A stretch of 64,000 bases of DNA from Paenibacillus sp. YN15 (GTDB lineage: Bacteria; Bacillota; Bacilli; Paenibacillales; NBRC-103111), in the NCBI RefSeq assembly GCF_003285005.1, contig NZ_QMFA01000026.1, positions 1 to 64,000 of the forward strand, given 5' to 3'. Made by a program: the position numbers and the translations under genes. Shown here in pieces: positions 9,121 through 18,570 of this stretch. Below the pieces are notes generated by a model. That model was given only the letters and a program-made list of their open reading frames with translations. It was not told where the DNA came from and searched no databases. The number at the start of each line of letters is the position of its first letter. Position 1 is the first letter of the stretch.

Positions 9121-10029
9121 CTAAAAGATCCGGTAGCCGGCATATTTGCCCGCCAGGAAATTGGATAAGGTAATCAGCCCAAGGGCAATCACCGATTTGA
9201 ACAGGCCTACTGCCGTGGCTACCCCGTACTGGGCGTCGATCAGGCCGATCCGGTATACCATGGTATCCAGAATATCCCCTGTGCTGTATACCATGGGGCT
9301 GTAGAGGTTGAACACCTGGTCAAAGCCGGCGTTCAGAACATTCCCCAGACTTAGCACGGCCATCAAGGTCACAATCGGCATAATGCCGGGAAGGGTGACA
9401 TGCAGGGTCTGCTTCCAGCGGTTGGCCCCATCCACAATGGCCGCTTCATACAGGTGGAGGTCGATAGCCGTAAGCGCCGCCAGATACACAATGGTGCTGT
9501 AGCCGAATTCCTTCCAGGTGTTGGAGAGGACCAGCGTGAAGGGAAACCAGTTTTCATTGCCGAGAAAGAAGATCGGCTCAATGCCGAAGAACCCCAAGGC
9601 CTGGTTGACGATACCGCTGGTAGGCGACAATATATCAATCAGGATACCCCCGAGAATAACCCATGACAGGAAATACGGAAAGTAGATAATGGTTTGAATC
9701 GTCCGCTTAAAGGAGTTGCTGATCACCTCGTTCAGCATCAAAGCCACAATAATCGGCACGATCAGTCCTGCGATAATTTTCATCACGGCGATAAAGACGG
9801 TATTCCAGAGGACACTGGTGAAATTGGGCAGATTAAAAAGATAATGAAAGTTGTCCAGGCCAATCCATTTGGACCGGAAGACTCCTCTGGACGGTATGAA
9901 TTTCTGGAAGGCAATCACGATGCCGCCAATGGGGATATAGTGGAACAGCACCGACAGGATCACACCGGGCAGCAGCATAATATGCAGCGGGAGTTCCTGC
10001 AGCCTTTTTTTGCGGGTATTGCTTGCCAT
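9121..10029 (-). CDS. Carbohydrate ABC transporter permease, LplB type
   Basis: 302 residues from ATG 10029, which follows GGAGGG by 6 nt; the open frame runs 30 codons further upstream without a ribosome site. Six predicted membrane helices and the EAA loop (LYEAAIVDGANRWKQTLHVTLPGI) identify the inner-membrane subunit that pairs with the adjacent LplC-type permease. The gene lies between the binding protein and LplC genes, the usual lplABC order. Confidence 0.9.
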   Translation of the reverse strand: MASNTRKKRLQELPLHIMLLPGVILSVLFHYIPIGGIVIAFQKFIPSRGVFRSKWIGLDNFHYLFNLPNFTSVLWNTVFIAVMKIIAGLIVPIIVALMLNEVISNSFKRTIQTIIYFPYFLSWVILGGILIDILSPTSGIVNQALGFFGIEPIFFLGNENWFPFTLVLSNTWKEFGYSTIVYLAALTAIDLHLYEAAIVDGANRWKQTLHVTLPGIMPIVTLMAVLSLGNVLNAGFDQVFNLYSPMVYSTGDILDTMVYRIGLIDAQYGVATAVGLFKSVIALGLITLSNFLAGKYAGYRIF

Positions 10030-10122
10030 ATGGCTCCCTCCATCCGTATTTGCCGTTGTGAAGAGACGGAGGGGAACCGGAACTGTTCCCCTCCGCAACC
10101 GTTTATTCGCATCCGGCAAGCT

Positions 10123-11778
10123 TTATTTGTTTTTGGCGGCCCATTCGTTGATTTCCTTGGTGATCTGATCGCCGCCCAGCTTCTTCCAGTCATCCACGAA
10201 CTTGTCGAAGGAGTCTACGGATTCGCCCATGAGGATCTTCGTGAACACTTCCTCCTCCATCTTCTGAAGAGTGGCGCTTTTCTCCACCATGGTAGCCGTC
10301 GGCGAGCTGTAGAAGGCATCCAGCAAATAATTATCCTCTTTCACGTACTGCTCAATGACTTCAAAGCTGCTGGGCGAGCCGAATACCCGCTCCGTACCCC
10401 AGTTAGCCTTGTTGCCTTGGCGGAAATCCAGCACCTTGTCATAATAGCCCTTTTCCTCCGCGCTGAGCTTGGAGGCATCCTTGGAGCTGAGGGATTTCAC
10501 CACATTTTGGTGGGCGATGAGATTCTTGTTGGCCGGTTGGGGAAGCAGAATCCCGTAAAGCCAAACCGGAACATTCGTCTTGCTGTGGCTAAATTCGGGC
10601 CTGGCGGGAATAGCAGGATCATAACCTGCCATAACCGAGTTGAGGATCTTGATGATGGCCTCCGGATTTTTGCTGTTTTTGCTGACGCCGTAGTAGATGG
10701 TAACCGGCATTTTGCCCATGGGAACAGCCTTCTTGCTGTCAATGGAAACCAGCGGAATGGCCTTCCACTCGGCCTTGGGATCATTGTCGATATTCTTCTG
10801 GGTAATAGAGAGGGGTGCGGACATGGAGCCGTAGAAAATGCCCACCTTGCCGCCGACAACGGACTCTGTCACCTTGGCCCGGTCCTTGATGCCGAATTCC
10901 TTATCCAGCAAACCTTGCTTATACATGGTCTGGAGCTGGCGCAGCGCTTCCTTCACCTGGGGCTGGGTGCTTCCGTAAACCAAATTGCCCTTGTCATCCT
11001 TCACCCACTTGCCGGGATACGCATGATAGCCGGAGAAAAAGCCCGAGGTGCCAAAGTGGGAATCCGTCAGGAAGGTTTTGGTGAAGGCCAGGCCAAAGGT
11101 GTCGTTTTTGCCGTTGCCGTCCGGGTCCTTCTGTGTAAACGCTTCCGCAACAGCGAATACGTCTTGCAGGGTTTTGGGTTCGGACAGCCCCAGCTTGGTG
11201 AGCCAGTCGGTGCGCACATACAGGATGGGCAGGCCGTCTACGGCAGAGGCCGTTTGCGGAATGGCCATGAGCTTGCCGCCGATCTTGGCGGTATTGAAGC
11301 TTTTCATGTCCTGCTGGAGAATGCTCTTGGTAATGGGGGTAGCGTATTTTTCGAATAAATCGGTAAGATCATAAAGCATGTCGTTTTCCGCCAGATCCGT
11401 CAGCTGCTTGTTCTTCAGCCACATAATGTCGGCTGTATCGCCGGAGGCAATGGAGACGCTCAGCTTCTGGTCAAATTGCTCCACGGGAACCGTCCATTTG
11501 TATTTCAGCTTGATGCCCAGCTCGTCTTCGTACATTTTGGTGTAAATATTGTTGTCGATGGTGTCGCCGTTTTCATACTGGTAGCTGGCCTCTGTATAGC
11601 GCCAGGCGCTAATCTCTACGGGCGGCTCATATTTCTTGCTGATATCCAGCGCAGGAGCTGCGGAAGCGCCGGAGGAAGCGGCAGGCGACTTGCCTTCCCC
11701 GTCGCTTTTGCCGCAGGCGCTCAGAAGCAGGAGCCCTGCCGTGGCGGCAAGTGCAATCGGTTTCGTTTTGTTTGCCAT
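10123..11778 (-). CDS. Extracellular sugar-binding lipoprotein, LplA type
   Basis: 551 residues with a lipoprotein signal (basic start, hydrophobic core, lipobox LLSAC with Cys about residue 22) followed by a Ser/Ala-rich tether and a large family-1 solute-binding fold. Length (~550) is typical for LplA/YtcQ proteins, longer than maltose-type binding proteins. It captures oligosaccharides outside the cell for the LplB/LplC permease. GGGGAGG precedes ATG 11778. The 100-bp gap upstream separates it from the yesN gene and contains a TATGAT -10 candidate, so it may have its own YesN-activated promoter. Confidence 0.92.
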   Translation of the reverse strand: MANKTKPIALAATAGLLLLSACGKSDGEGKSPAASSGASAAPALDISKKYEPPVEISAWRYTEASYQYENGDTIDNNIYTKMYEDELGIKLKYKWTVPVEQFDQKLSVSIASGDTADIMWLKNKQLTDLAENDMLYDLTDLFEKYATPITKSILQQDMKSFNTAKIGGKLMAIPQTASAVDGLPILYVRTDWLTKLGLSEPKTLQDVFAVAEAFTQKDPDGNGKNDTFGLAFTKTFLTDSHFGTSGFFSGYHAYPGKWVKDDKGNLVYGSTQPQVKEALRQLQTMYKQGLLDKEFGIKDRAKVTESVVGGKVGIFYGSMSAPLSITQKNIDNDPKAEWKAIPLVSIDSKKAVPMGKMPVTIYYGVSKNSKNPEAIIKILNSVMAGYDPAIPARPEFSHSKTNVPVWLYGILLPQPANKNLIAHQNVVKSLSSKDASKLSAEEKGYYDKVLDFRQGNKANWGTERVFGSPSSFEVIEQYVKEDNYLLDAFYSSPTATMVEKSATLQKMEEEVFTKILMGESVDSFDKFVDDWKKLGGDQITKEINEWAAKNK

Positions 11779-11877
11779 TTGTTATTGACCTCCCCAATTC
11801 ATGTGTAGTGGTGACACTTTCATCATACGTCCCCTCCGGCCGGCGCCACAACAATCACCTGTTGACATTCCATTCCG

Positions 11878-13552
11878 CTATTGACTTGTTAACGAAGTCC
11901 GATATTCCTGGGGGGTCATTTGGGTATATCTGCGGAAAGAACGGGTGAAATTGGCCGCGGAATTGTACCCTACCCGCTCGGCCACCTCCTGAACTTTCAC
12001 ATCGGGATTGCGGAGCAGCTCCATGGCTTTGTTCATGCGGGAGGAGTTGATGTAATCGGACAGATTCAGCCCCGTCTCCTGCTTGAACAGACGGGAAAGA
12101 TAGGAGGGATTGAAGTAAACCAGCTCCGCCAGACGGACCAGGGAGAGCTCGTCGGGATTATCCAGATGCTGCTGGACATGGCGCTGGACAGCGCTGATGA
12201 TGGTCTTGGCGCGGCGCTCCTGCTCCACGTCCTGGAGGTCAAACAGCATATTGCCGACGGAGGCCAGATACCGGACCGCATCCGGCCAGGAGCTGTGGCT
12301 GCACGGCTTCATCAGCCGGTTCAGCTCCGCATGGGCGGCCGCCCGCTCCGCCAGATTCCAGCGGTTCATGTAGGACAGGCAGATTAAAGCGATGGAGAAG
12401 TACAGCTCCTGGCTGGGAATATGCTGCATGTCGATTTCCGCCTGGCCGTCCGTCAGCTCAGCCAGCAGACGCCCAAATTCCTCCTTCTGCCCATGCTCCA
12501 GGGCATCGGACAGCTTGTCCAGAAGCGCCAGCCGCACATGCTTCATCTCCCGCGGATGCTGGGCCGGACGCTGCAGCTCCCGCTCCAGGATATGCTTGTC
12601 CAGGAGCAGCATGCCGCTGCCTTGGCCAATGCGGTAATTGACCAGCATATTGAGCATGGAGAAACGCTCGCCCGCCTGATCCAGGTGAACCAGGCTGTCG
12701 TCCAGGGCAAAGGAGATCAGCGCCCCCACCGATTCCCGGCAGGCCGCCTGAATCAGCTCCACATTCCCCGTCACGAACACGCGAAGCGCCTCCCAGCCCT
12801 CCTCCAGCCCAGCCGTCTGGCCACTGTCCCGGCGCTCCTGAATCAGCCAGACCAGATCGGTGTTATCCACCGCCACATGGGCCAGCTTGGCCCGGGCGGA
12901 TAAATATTGCTCGGCAATCAGCCGGATGCCGAACAGGAGATGGGATTTCTCCGAATAGGAAAGCCCGTCGGGGAGGCTGTTCAGCCGTCCCAGCATCATC
13001 AGCGCCGGGCGGTCGGCATCAAGGGGAATGCCCAGCTCCGCGAATTGCTCCCGGCTGATATCCTTCCTGTGGTGCAGCCCTTTGACAATTCCGTGCAGAT
13101 AGTCCCGCTGCAGAAGCTCCTGCGCCGCGCTCAGCCGGTCCTCCGCCTGCTCCAGAAGCGCCTCCGCCTTCAGCTCCGAATCCAGATCCGCCAGGGTTTG
13201 CTCCACCACCTGAATAATCCGGTCGTAGCCTTCGGTTTTCAGCAGGTAGCCCACACTGTCGTACTGAATGGCGGTGTAGATATACGAAAACTCGTTATGT
13301 CCCGTCAAAAAAAATCACCCGGCACTTGGGCCACATGGCGCGAATCCGCTCCAGGAGCTGCAGGCCGTCCATTTCCGGCATGCGGATATCGCTCAGCACA
13401 ATATCCGGACGCATCCGATGGCATAGCTGCAGCGCTTCCGGGCCGGAATAAGCCTTGTACAGGTCCAGCTCCAGATGCTGCAAATTTTCAAACACCTCAT
13501 ACAAACCGTCGGTTATAATCGCCTCGTCATCCACGATCAGCATCCGGTACAT
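11878..13552 (-). pseudogene. YesN-type response regulator split by a +1 frameshift in a poly-A/T run
   Basis: The two halves make one ordinary YesN regulator. The first (13295-13552) is a receiver domain with VDDE and phospho-acceptor Asp in DIVLSDIRMPEMDG; it ends prematurely after CRVIFF. The second (11878-13308) continues with TGHNEFSYIYTAIQYDSVGYLLK and ends with an AraC-type DNA-binding domain (FNPSYLSRLFKQETG, VGYNSAANFTRSFRRYTQMTP). Removing one base from the run of eight T on the coding strand (13307-13314) joins them exactly. This could be true inactivation, a sequencing error in a homopolymer, or slippage. The start ATG 13552 lies one base after the yesM stop. Its job would be to switch on the adjacent lplABC/glycosidase genes. 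Confidence 0.85.
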
Positions 13553-13553
13553 C

Positions 13554-15290
13554 CTAGCTTCCCCCATCCTTTGGATAAATGGTCATGATTACCCGCAAGC
13601 CCTGCTGCTCCCCCGCCTCCAAATGCAGGCCGCTCCGGGGGCCGAATTTCATCCGAATCCGCTGATGGATATTAAGCAGCGCCGTGGTTTCCACCGTTCC
13701 GTCATGGCTGTTCAGCTCGCGGTTTAAGGCCGCCGCCTGGAGGTCGTCCATCTGCCCCCCGTTGTCCTCCACGATCAGCAGCAGCCTGTCCCCGTCCTTT
13801 TCGAAGCTCACGCACAAAAGCCCGTTGGACCGCTTCTTCTCCAGCCCGTGCTCGAAGGCATTCTCGATAATGGGCTGGAGGATCAGCCGTGGCACCATAA
13901 TATGCTCCGTCTGCGGCGGCAACTCCCCAAACCTTACCTTGATCCGGTTGGAAAAGCGCATGGCCTGAATGTCCGTGTACACCTTGGCATGGCCCACTTC
14001 TTTGACCAGGGGCACCTCATCGGAGCTGCTGCGGGTAATAAACTGATAATATTCCCCCAATTGGTTGGTGAACTGCTCCAACTGTTCATAATCCCCCACC
14101 CGCGTCATTGTATTCAGCATAAAAAAGCTATTGTACAAAAAATGCGGATTAATCTGGGACTGGAGCTGCTTCAGCTCCGCCCGCTGGGTGAGAATCTGCT
14201 GCTTGTACACCTGGTCGATGAGGGAGTTCAGCTTTTCCACCATGCCGTTAAACCGGGTATAAATGTACTGGAACTCGTCGTTTTGCTTATGGCCGATGAT
14301 GACGCTGAAATCGCCGTATTCGATTTTGCGGAAGGCCTTGGCCAGCTTGGTCAGGGGCTTGTGGATATATTTATAAGCATAAAGGGAATAGACAATAATA
14401 ACCACCAGAGCTATACCCGCCAGGGTAAAGAACCATCTGCGGAATTGGGCCAGCGGCTGGAACACCGCATCCTCGGGCACATACTTGCTCAGCACCGCTC
14501 CGAAAAAATCCGATGAGGTAGTAACCGCCAGATAAGAATTACGGTTAATGTCCACCGTTTGTGCGCCGGCTTTACCTTGCGGCTTGCCCAGAAGCTCCAC
14601 CAATTGCGAGTCGAAAGCGGCATCCCCGCCGGTGCTGAGGGTAAACTGGGGACTGGTCAGAATCAGGCCCTCGTCTGCCGAGTTTTTCATGGACTGCAGC
14701 GTGTCCTCCAGCTTGTCCAGGGACAGCTCCACGGCGATCAGAAACAGCGGCTCCCGTTTGCCGCTTAGGCTGAACGGATACGCCACGCTCAGGAACAGCT
14801 TGTTTTTTACCACTCTTACCCGGGATTCAAAGGACAGCGGGCTGTTCATCAACGCCACATACTCCTGACGGTCGAAGGAGTTTATCGTAATGGCCGACAC
14901 ATTCTTGTCAATACCGGGAATGAAAGCGTATACATCTTGAATGTAGGCGCTGCTGTTTTTGATGGCGTTGAGCCGCTGCTGCAGCCGCAGAATGTTCTGC
15001 ATCTTGTCGATGTCGTCCAAGGATTCGGGGATGCCGGCCAGCCGGTTCAGATTTTCGTCATTCAGGCAGTCGTACTGCAAGGTCTGGATTCGCTGAAACT
15101 CCTTCTCCAGATCGGCGAGATACTGGGATACCTGCGAGGTCATGGACTTGGAGATTTCCGACTGGAGGGTCCGGATGCTCCAATTGTTCATAATGGCGCT
15201 GAGGATATACATGGGCAGCATGATGCAAATGAGCGAAAAAATCAGCCGCGTCAACGTGGCTTTTTTCCAGGGCTGTTTGGACAACCTCAT
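13554..15290 (-). CDS. YesM-type sensor histidine kinase
   Basis: 578 residues: N-terminal membrane helix, an extracellular Cache-like sensing region (about residues 45-270), a second membrane helix (~285-305), HAMP linker, a His_kinase domain with the phospho-acceptor His in SQINPHFLYNSFF, and an HATPase domain (RLILQPIIENAFEHGLE, VEDNGGQM). It senses an external sugar signal and phosphorylates the downstream YesN. ATG 15290 follows TAGGGGGAATTAT. Its stop codon is one base from the yesN start, so the pair is translationally coupled. Confidence 0.93.
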   Translation of the reverse strand: MRLSKQPWKKATLTRLIFSLICIMLPMYILSAIMNNWSIRTLQSEISKSMTSQVSQYLADLEKEFQRIQTLQYDCLNDENLNRLAGIPESLDDIDKMQNILRLQQRLNAIKNSSAYIQDVYAFIPGIDKNVSAITINSFDRQEYVALMNSPLSFESRVRVVKNKLFLSVAYPFSLSGKREPLFLIAVELSLDKLEDTLQSMKNSADEGLILTSPQFTLSTGGDAAFDSQLVELLGKPQGKAGAQTVDINRNSYLAVTTSSDFFGAVLSKYVPEDAVFQPLAQFRRWFFTLAGIALVVIIVYSLYAYKYIHKPLTKLAKAFRKIEYGDFSVIIGHKQNDEFQYIYTRFNGMVEKLNSLIDQVYKQQILTQRAELKQLQSQINPHFLYNSFFMLNTMTRVGDYEQLEQFTNQLGEYYQFITRSSSDEVPLVKEVGHAKVYTDIQAMRFSNRIKVRFGELPPQTEHIMVPRLILQPIIENAFEHGLEKKRSNGLLCVSFEKDGDRLLLIVEDNGGQMDDLQAAALNRELNSHDGTVETTALLNIHQRIRMKFGPRSGLHLEAGEQQGLRVIMTIYPKDGGS

Positions 15291-15328
15291 ATAATTCCCC
15301 CTATTTCCTCTGATCGTCCGTCGCCTTC

Positions 15329-15357
15329 ATTATAAGGCCAAACGGGGGGAATGGAAA
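15329..15357 (-). promoter_or_regulatory. SigA-type promoter for yesM
   Basis: TTTCCA (15352-15357) and TATAAT (15329-15334), read on the minus strand, with a 17-bp spacer, about 40 bp ahead of the yesM start. Confidence 0.55.
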
Positions 15358-15360
15358 CGG

Positions 15361-15395
15361 AAAAAAGCGCCTCCCCGATGAAGGGAAGGCGCTTT
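15361..15395 (-). terminator. Terminator after the purine permease gene
   Basis: AAAGCGCCT / AGGCGCTTT stem (15364-15372 with 15387-15395) with extra GC pairs inside and a T run on the minus strand, between pbuG and yesM. Confidence 0.85.
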
Positions 15396-15414
15396 GCCGC
15401 GGCAGATGCGTTTC

Positions 15415-16815
15415 TTAGCCCTGGCTGCCGACCAGCACATAACGGAGTATGATCAGAACGGCGAGAATCCACATGAGCCAGTGAATATTGTATTTTTTCT
15501 TGCCGGCTATATTGGCCACGCAGGCCAGGATCACATACGAGAAGATACCGAAGGAAATCCCGTTGGCAATGTTATAGGTAAACGGCATGAAGGTAATGGT
15601 CAGGAAGGACGGAATCGCCACTACCATGTCCTGGAAGTCGATATCCTTGACGGACTGCATCATCAGCACGCCGACGACGATCAGAGCCGCCGCAGTAGCG
15701 GAGCCCGGAATCAGGGCCACTACAGGAGCCAGGAACAGGGACAGAAGGAAGCATACGCCGGTGGTTACGGAGGTCAGACCGGTGCGTCCGCCTTGGGCAA
15801 CGCCCGCGGCGCTTTCCACATAAGCGGTAATGGTGGAGGTACCTAGCATAGCGCCGCCGCCAACGCCGATGGCGTCCACGAACATGGCCTTGCCCACGCG
15901 CTTTCTGCCTTCTTCCGGATTCTTCATGAATCCGGCGCGGTTGGCGGTGCCCACCAGCGTTCCGAAGGTATCGAACAATTCAACGAAGGTAAAGGTAACA
16001 ATGACGGAGATAATACCGGTATGGATAACGCCATCCCAGTCAAAGGCCATAAACTGCAGCTGGCCCAGATCCGGAACCCAGGGGGTTTTGTCGCCGGTCA
16101 GCACGTCGAAGTTCACTTGGCCCATCAGCATGGCGATTACAGTTGTGCCCAGAATACCGAACAGGATGGCTCCCGGCACATCCAGCACCATCAGGACGGC
16201 GATCAGCACCAGACCGATGATGGTCAGCTGTACAGTCGGGTTTTCCAGGCTGCCCAGATGGAAGATGGTTTCAAAGGAAAGCAGGTCGGTGTATTTGCCC
16301 TTTTCCACATTGTTCAGGGTTTCTACGCCAACAGTGAGCAGGCCGCTGTTCTTCAGGCCGATGATGGTGATGAACAGGCCGATCCCCACGGTAATGGCGT
16401 GCTTCAGACTGTCGGGAATGGCGACAATCAGCATTTGCCGGACCTTGGTCACGGTCAGAATGATAAAGATGATGCCGGAAATAAATACCGCGGTCAGACC
16501 CATCTGCCAGGTAAAAGGCTTGTCCGTTGCAGCGGAGGACAGCACAACCGAGGCAAAATAGGCGTTCAGCCCCATGCCCGGCGCCAGCGCCACCGGAAAA
16601 TTAACGAAGATGCCCATAGCGATGGTAAAGATACCTGCGGCGATGGCAGTAGCCAGGAACACAGCATACCAATCCATCCCGGTCCGTCCGAAGGCATGCA
16701 GGGTGTCCGGATTGACCGCCAGAATGTAGGCCATGGTCATAAACGTGGTCAAACCGGCCATAATTTCCGTTCTAACCGTGGTGCCGCTTTGCTTCAGCTT
16801 GAAAAAACGTTCCAT
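15415..16815 (-). CDS. pbuG: NCS2/AzgA-family guanine-hypoxanthine permease
   Basis: 466 residues with the many hydrophobic helices and signature segments of the AzgA/PbuG branch: TEIMAGLTTFMTMAYILAVNP at the start, NFPVALAPGMGLNAYFA, and GTSTITAYVESAAGVAQGGRTG. It would import guanine/hypoxanthine by proton symport. ATG 16815 is used because AAAGGAGGAAG precedes it; the frame extends 15 codons further without a good site. A guanine riboswitch, an attenuator-type terminator and a near-consensus promoter precede the gene, which supports the purine assignment independently of the protein. Confidence 0.92.
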   Translation of the reverse strand: MERFFKLKQSGTTVRTEIMAGLTTFMTMAYILAVNPDTLHAFGRTGMDWYAVFLATAIAAGIFTIAMGIFVNFPVALAPGMGLNAYFASVVLSSAATDKPFTWQMGLTAVFISGIIFIILTVTKVRQMLIVAIPDSLKHAITVGIGLFITIIGLKNSGLLTVGVETLNNVEKGKYTDLLSFETIFHLGSLENPTVQLTIIGLVLIAVLMVLDVPGAILFGILGTTVIAMLMGQVNFDVLTGDKTPWVPDLGQLQFMAFDWDGVIHTGIISVIVTFTFVELFDTFGTLVGTANRAGFMKNPEEGRKRVGKAMFVDAIGVGGGAMLGTSTITAYVESAAGVAQGGRTGLTSVTTGVCFLLSLFLAPVVALIPGSATAAALIVVGVLMMQSVKDIDFQDMVVAIPSFLTITFMPFTYNIANGISFGIFSYVILACVANIAGKKKYNIHWLMWILAVLIILRYVLVGSQG

Positions 16816-16860
16816 TCTGCTTGCTTCCTCCTTTTTTTTCATGCGCGGCTGCAACAACAA

Positions 16861-16890
16861 AAAAAAGCCTGGAGTCCTCGACTCCGGCTC
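16861..16890 (-). terminator. Riboswitch expression-platform terminator
   Basis: On the minus strand GCC-GGAGTC / GACTCC-AGGC forms a hairpin followed by eight T, between the purine aptamer and pbuG. It is the expected OFF structure when guanine is bound. Confidence 0.8.
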
Positions 16891-16980
16891 TTCAGGAAAG
16901 ACAACGCCCGGCGGTGCATGGGAATCCGGCCAGGCAAGATGCTCCTGGCGGCCCGCTTGCGCTGCCGTAGTGGTGTTTCC

Positions 16981-17048
16981 CTTCGTAGCCAGATCATTTA
17001 CGGTGATCCTGTAGAGACTTCCGGGCCAATCCCCGGATTTATACGAAG
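16981..17048 (-). ncRNA. Purine (guanine-type) riboswitch aptamer
   Basis: Read on the minus strand: P1 arms CTTCGTA / TACGAAG, the conserved TATAAAT and AGTCTCTAC junction segments, P2 GGCCCGG-type arm, and the loop ACCGTAAAT of P3. The specificity base before the 3' P1 arm is C (GGCTACGAAG), as in guanine rather than adenine riboswitches. It controls pbuG. Confidence 0.92.
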
Positions 17049-17082
17049 TAACATTTGTTGTTAGTTTGCCTTGACGTTCATT

Positions 17083-17111
17083 ATTGTAAAACGCGGGTCG
17101 AACAGTGTCAA
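17083..17111 (-). promoter_or_regulatory. SigA promoter for the riboswitch-pbuG transcript
   Basis: Consensus TTGACA (17106-17111), 17-bp spacer, TACAAT (17083-17088), minus strand. No coding sequence is seen between 16816 and 17187. Confidence 0.85.
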
Positions 17112-17187
17112 TAAAAATCCGAATATTTCAGAGGTTAATTTTTTGTCTTGTTCGTAATTTTCCATAAATAATCAGTTTGCGGCACTC

Positions 17188-17231
17188 AAACAGGGGAAGA
17201 TAGACATTTTATGTCTATTATTCCCCTGTTT
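17188..17231. terminator. Terminator between yjbQ and the pbuG promoter
   Basis: AAACAGGGGAA / TTCCCCTGTTT stem with an inner ATAGACAT/ATGTCTAT stem; A and T runs flank it on both sides, so it may work in both directions. Confidence 0.75.
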
Positions 17232-17238
17232 TCCCGGA

Positions 17239-17643
17239 TTATTGCCCGGTGATCTGCACATAAAAGCTTCTGCAGCGCGGACCGTCGAATTCGCAGAAGT
17301 AAATTCCCTGCCAGGTGCCCAGCAGAAGCCTTCCGCCATCGGCGATGACGGTTGCGCTGGAGCCTACGCAGCTTGCCTTCAAGTGTGCGGAAGAATTGCC
17401 CTCCGCATGGCGAAATTCCGGCCGGTCGGGGAATGCCTTGGCCAGCCCCAGAAGCATATCCCGCACCACATCGGGATCGGCATTTTCATTGATGGTGATT
17501 CCGGCGGTGGTATGGGGGCAGTAGACGAGGCAGGCGCCGTCCCGCACGCCGCTTTTGGCCAATGCCTCCCGAACCATCGCCGTAATGTCGACGAAATTTT
17601 CCGCATCCGTATTCAGCCTGTACTCATAGAGCATTGCCATCAT
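17239..17643 (-). CDS. yjbQ: YjbQ/UPF0047 family protein (secondary thiamine-phosphate synthase fold)
   Basis: 134 residues, the whole of the YjbQ family. Diagnostic segments are CLVYCPHTTAGITINENADPDV, HAEGNSSAHLKASCVGSS and GTWQGIYFCEFDGPR, which hold the family's conserved His and Cys residues. Members form trimers and some can make thiamine phosphate in vitro, but the physiological role is unsettled. ATG 17643 follows AAAGG; a second in-frame ATG (17634) is also possible. It stands alone between a truncated AraC gene and pbuG, with its own terminator. Confidence 0.9.
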   Translation of the reverse strand: MMAMLYEYRLNTDAENFVDITAMVREALAKSGVRDGACLVYCPHTTAGITINENADPDVVRDMLLGLAKAFPDRPEFRHAEGNSSAHLKASCVGSSATVIADGGRLLLGTWQGIYFCEFDGPRCRSFYVQITGQ

Positions 17644-17705
17644 CCTTTGCCGGTATAATACTTCATTATACCCGGCTTTGGCCGATTCTTCACAAACCGC
17701 TGCCG

Positions 17706-18470
17706 TTACGACCGCTTGCGGACAGGTATGGCAATCTCCATTTGGCAGGTGCCCTCATGCAGCCAAGCGTGGTCCCGCTCGTCATACCGTTCAAAATCCA
17801 ACCTGGACTCATCGTATTCATAGGGGGAATCGGGCAGCCATTTTGTCAGAATCTCCCGCCAGGTATCGGCAATGGATTGCGGATACTCCTGCTCGGGAAC
17901 CCTCGGCGTGGTGAATACGGCATACAGTCCGCCGGGCATTTCCTTTTGGCGCATATCCGCTTCTATCTTCCCCAGGTCCTCCCGGTTGTCCACTCCCACC
18001 CCCAATAACCAGGAGAACTCCCCTGTACTCTCATCCACGTTATAACAAACGCTGTATTCACAGTGCTCCGACAGGGTAAAGGTGTGGTGCAGGCGGGACA
18101 GGAGCGGGCCAAATTCCAGGGACAGCGTGTTCCAAAAAGCGGGGATGTCGCTGACCCGCTTGACCTGCGGCATGGTGTGGCGGGATTCGAAGCCGACCAC
18201 CAGAAAGGATTCCTTTTCCACAATTTGCACATGCATATTCTTCATTCCTCCGATGTTGGATTGGATTAACCCTATAGCCGGCTTGCCCGGCGGTTGGGCG
18301 CTGACATGCATATGGAATAGGGATGGCGGATAGCCGAAGCATTTTTTGAATGCTTTGGTAAAGCCGGCGTGGGTGCCGAACCCGTAATCCATTGCCACAT
18401 CAATGACTTTCCTGCCCTGGGACAGGTCATACAAGGCAAATTCCAGCTTGCGCCGGGTCACATAGGCCAT
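17706..18470 (-). CDS. 5'-truncated AraC-family regulator with GyrI-like effector domain
   Basis: About 254 residues from ATG 18470. The first ~50 residues hold only the second helix-turn-helix of an AraC domain (VIDVAMDYGFGTHAGFTKAFKKCFGYPPSLF); residues ~75-250 are a GyrI-like/AraC_E_bind ligand domain. The frame stays open upstream to about 18552 and codes PEFIFCRIFAALVGTP, which is the end of the first HTH, but a TAG then intervenes and the normal N-terminus is absent. The missing part coincides with the proS promoter at 18536-18564. The gene is probably a remnant, or makes a protein with impaired DNA binding. Confidence 0.7.
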   Translation of the reverse strand: MAYVTRRKLEFALYDLSQGRKVIDVAMDYGFGTHAGFTKAFKKCFGYPPSLFHMHVSAQPPGKPAIGLIQSNIGGMKNMHVQIVEKESFLVVGFESRHTMPQVKRVSDIPAFWNTLSLEFGPLLSRLHHTFTLSEHCEYSVCYNVDESTGEFSWLLGVGVDNREDLGKIEADMRQKEMPGGLYAVFTTPRVPEQEYPQSIADTWREILTKWLPDSPYEYDESRLDFERYDERDHAWLHEGTCQMEIAIPVRKRS

Positions 18471-18535
18471 GATCGGCGTCCCGACCAGCGCCGCGAATAT
18501 CCGGCAAAAAATAAACTCCGGTTGCCGTTTCCCAA

Positions 18536-18564
18536 TTGACAGCCAGCTGGAAGTTTGCTACACT
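18536..18564 (+). promoter_or_regulatory. SigA promoter of the proS T-box transcript
   Basis: TTGACA (18536-18541), exactly 17 bp, TACACT (18559-18564). Transcription from about 18571 would produce the whole T-box leader. It overlaps the broken start of the divergent AraC gene. Confidence 0.75.
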
Positions 18565-18570
18565 TCCACG

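Noticed and set aside
9694-11358. 554-codon plus-strand frame across lplB and lplA
   Set aside because: Spans two real minus-strand genes and has no motif; a codon-bias shadow.
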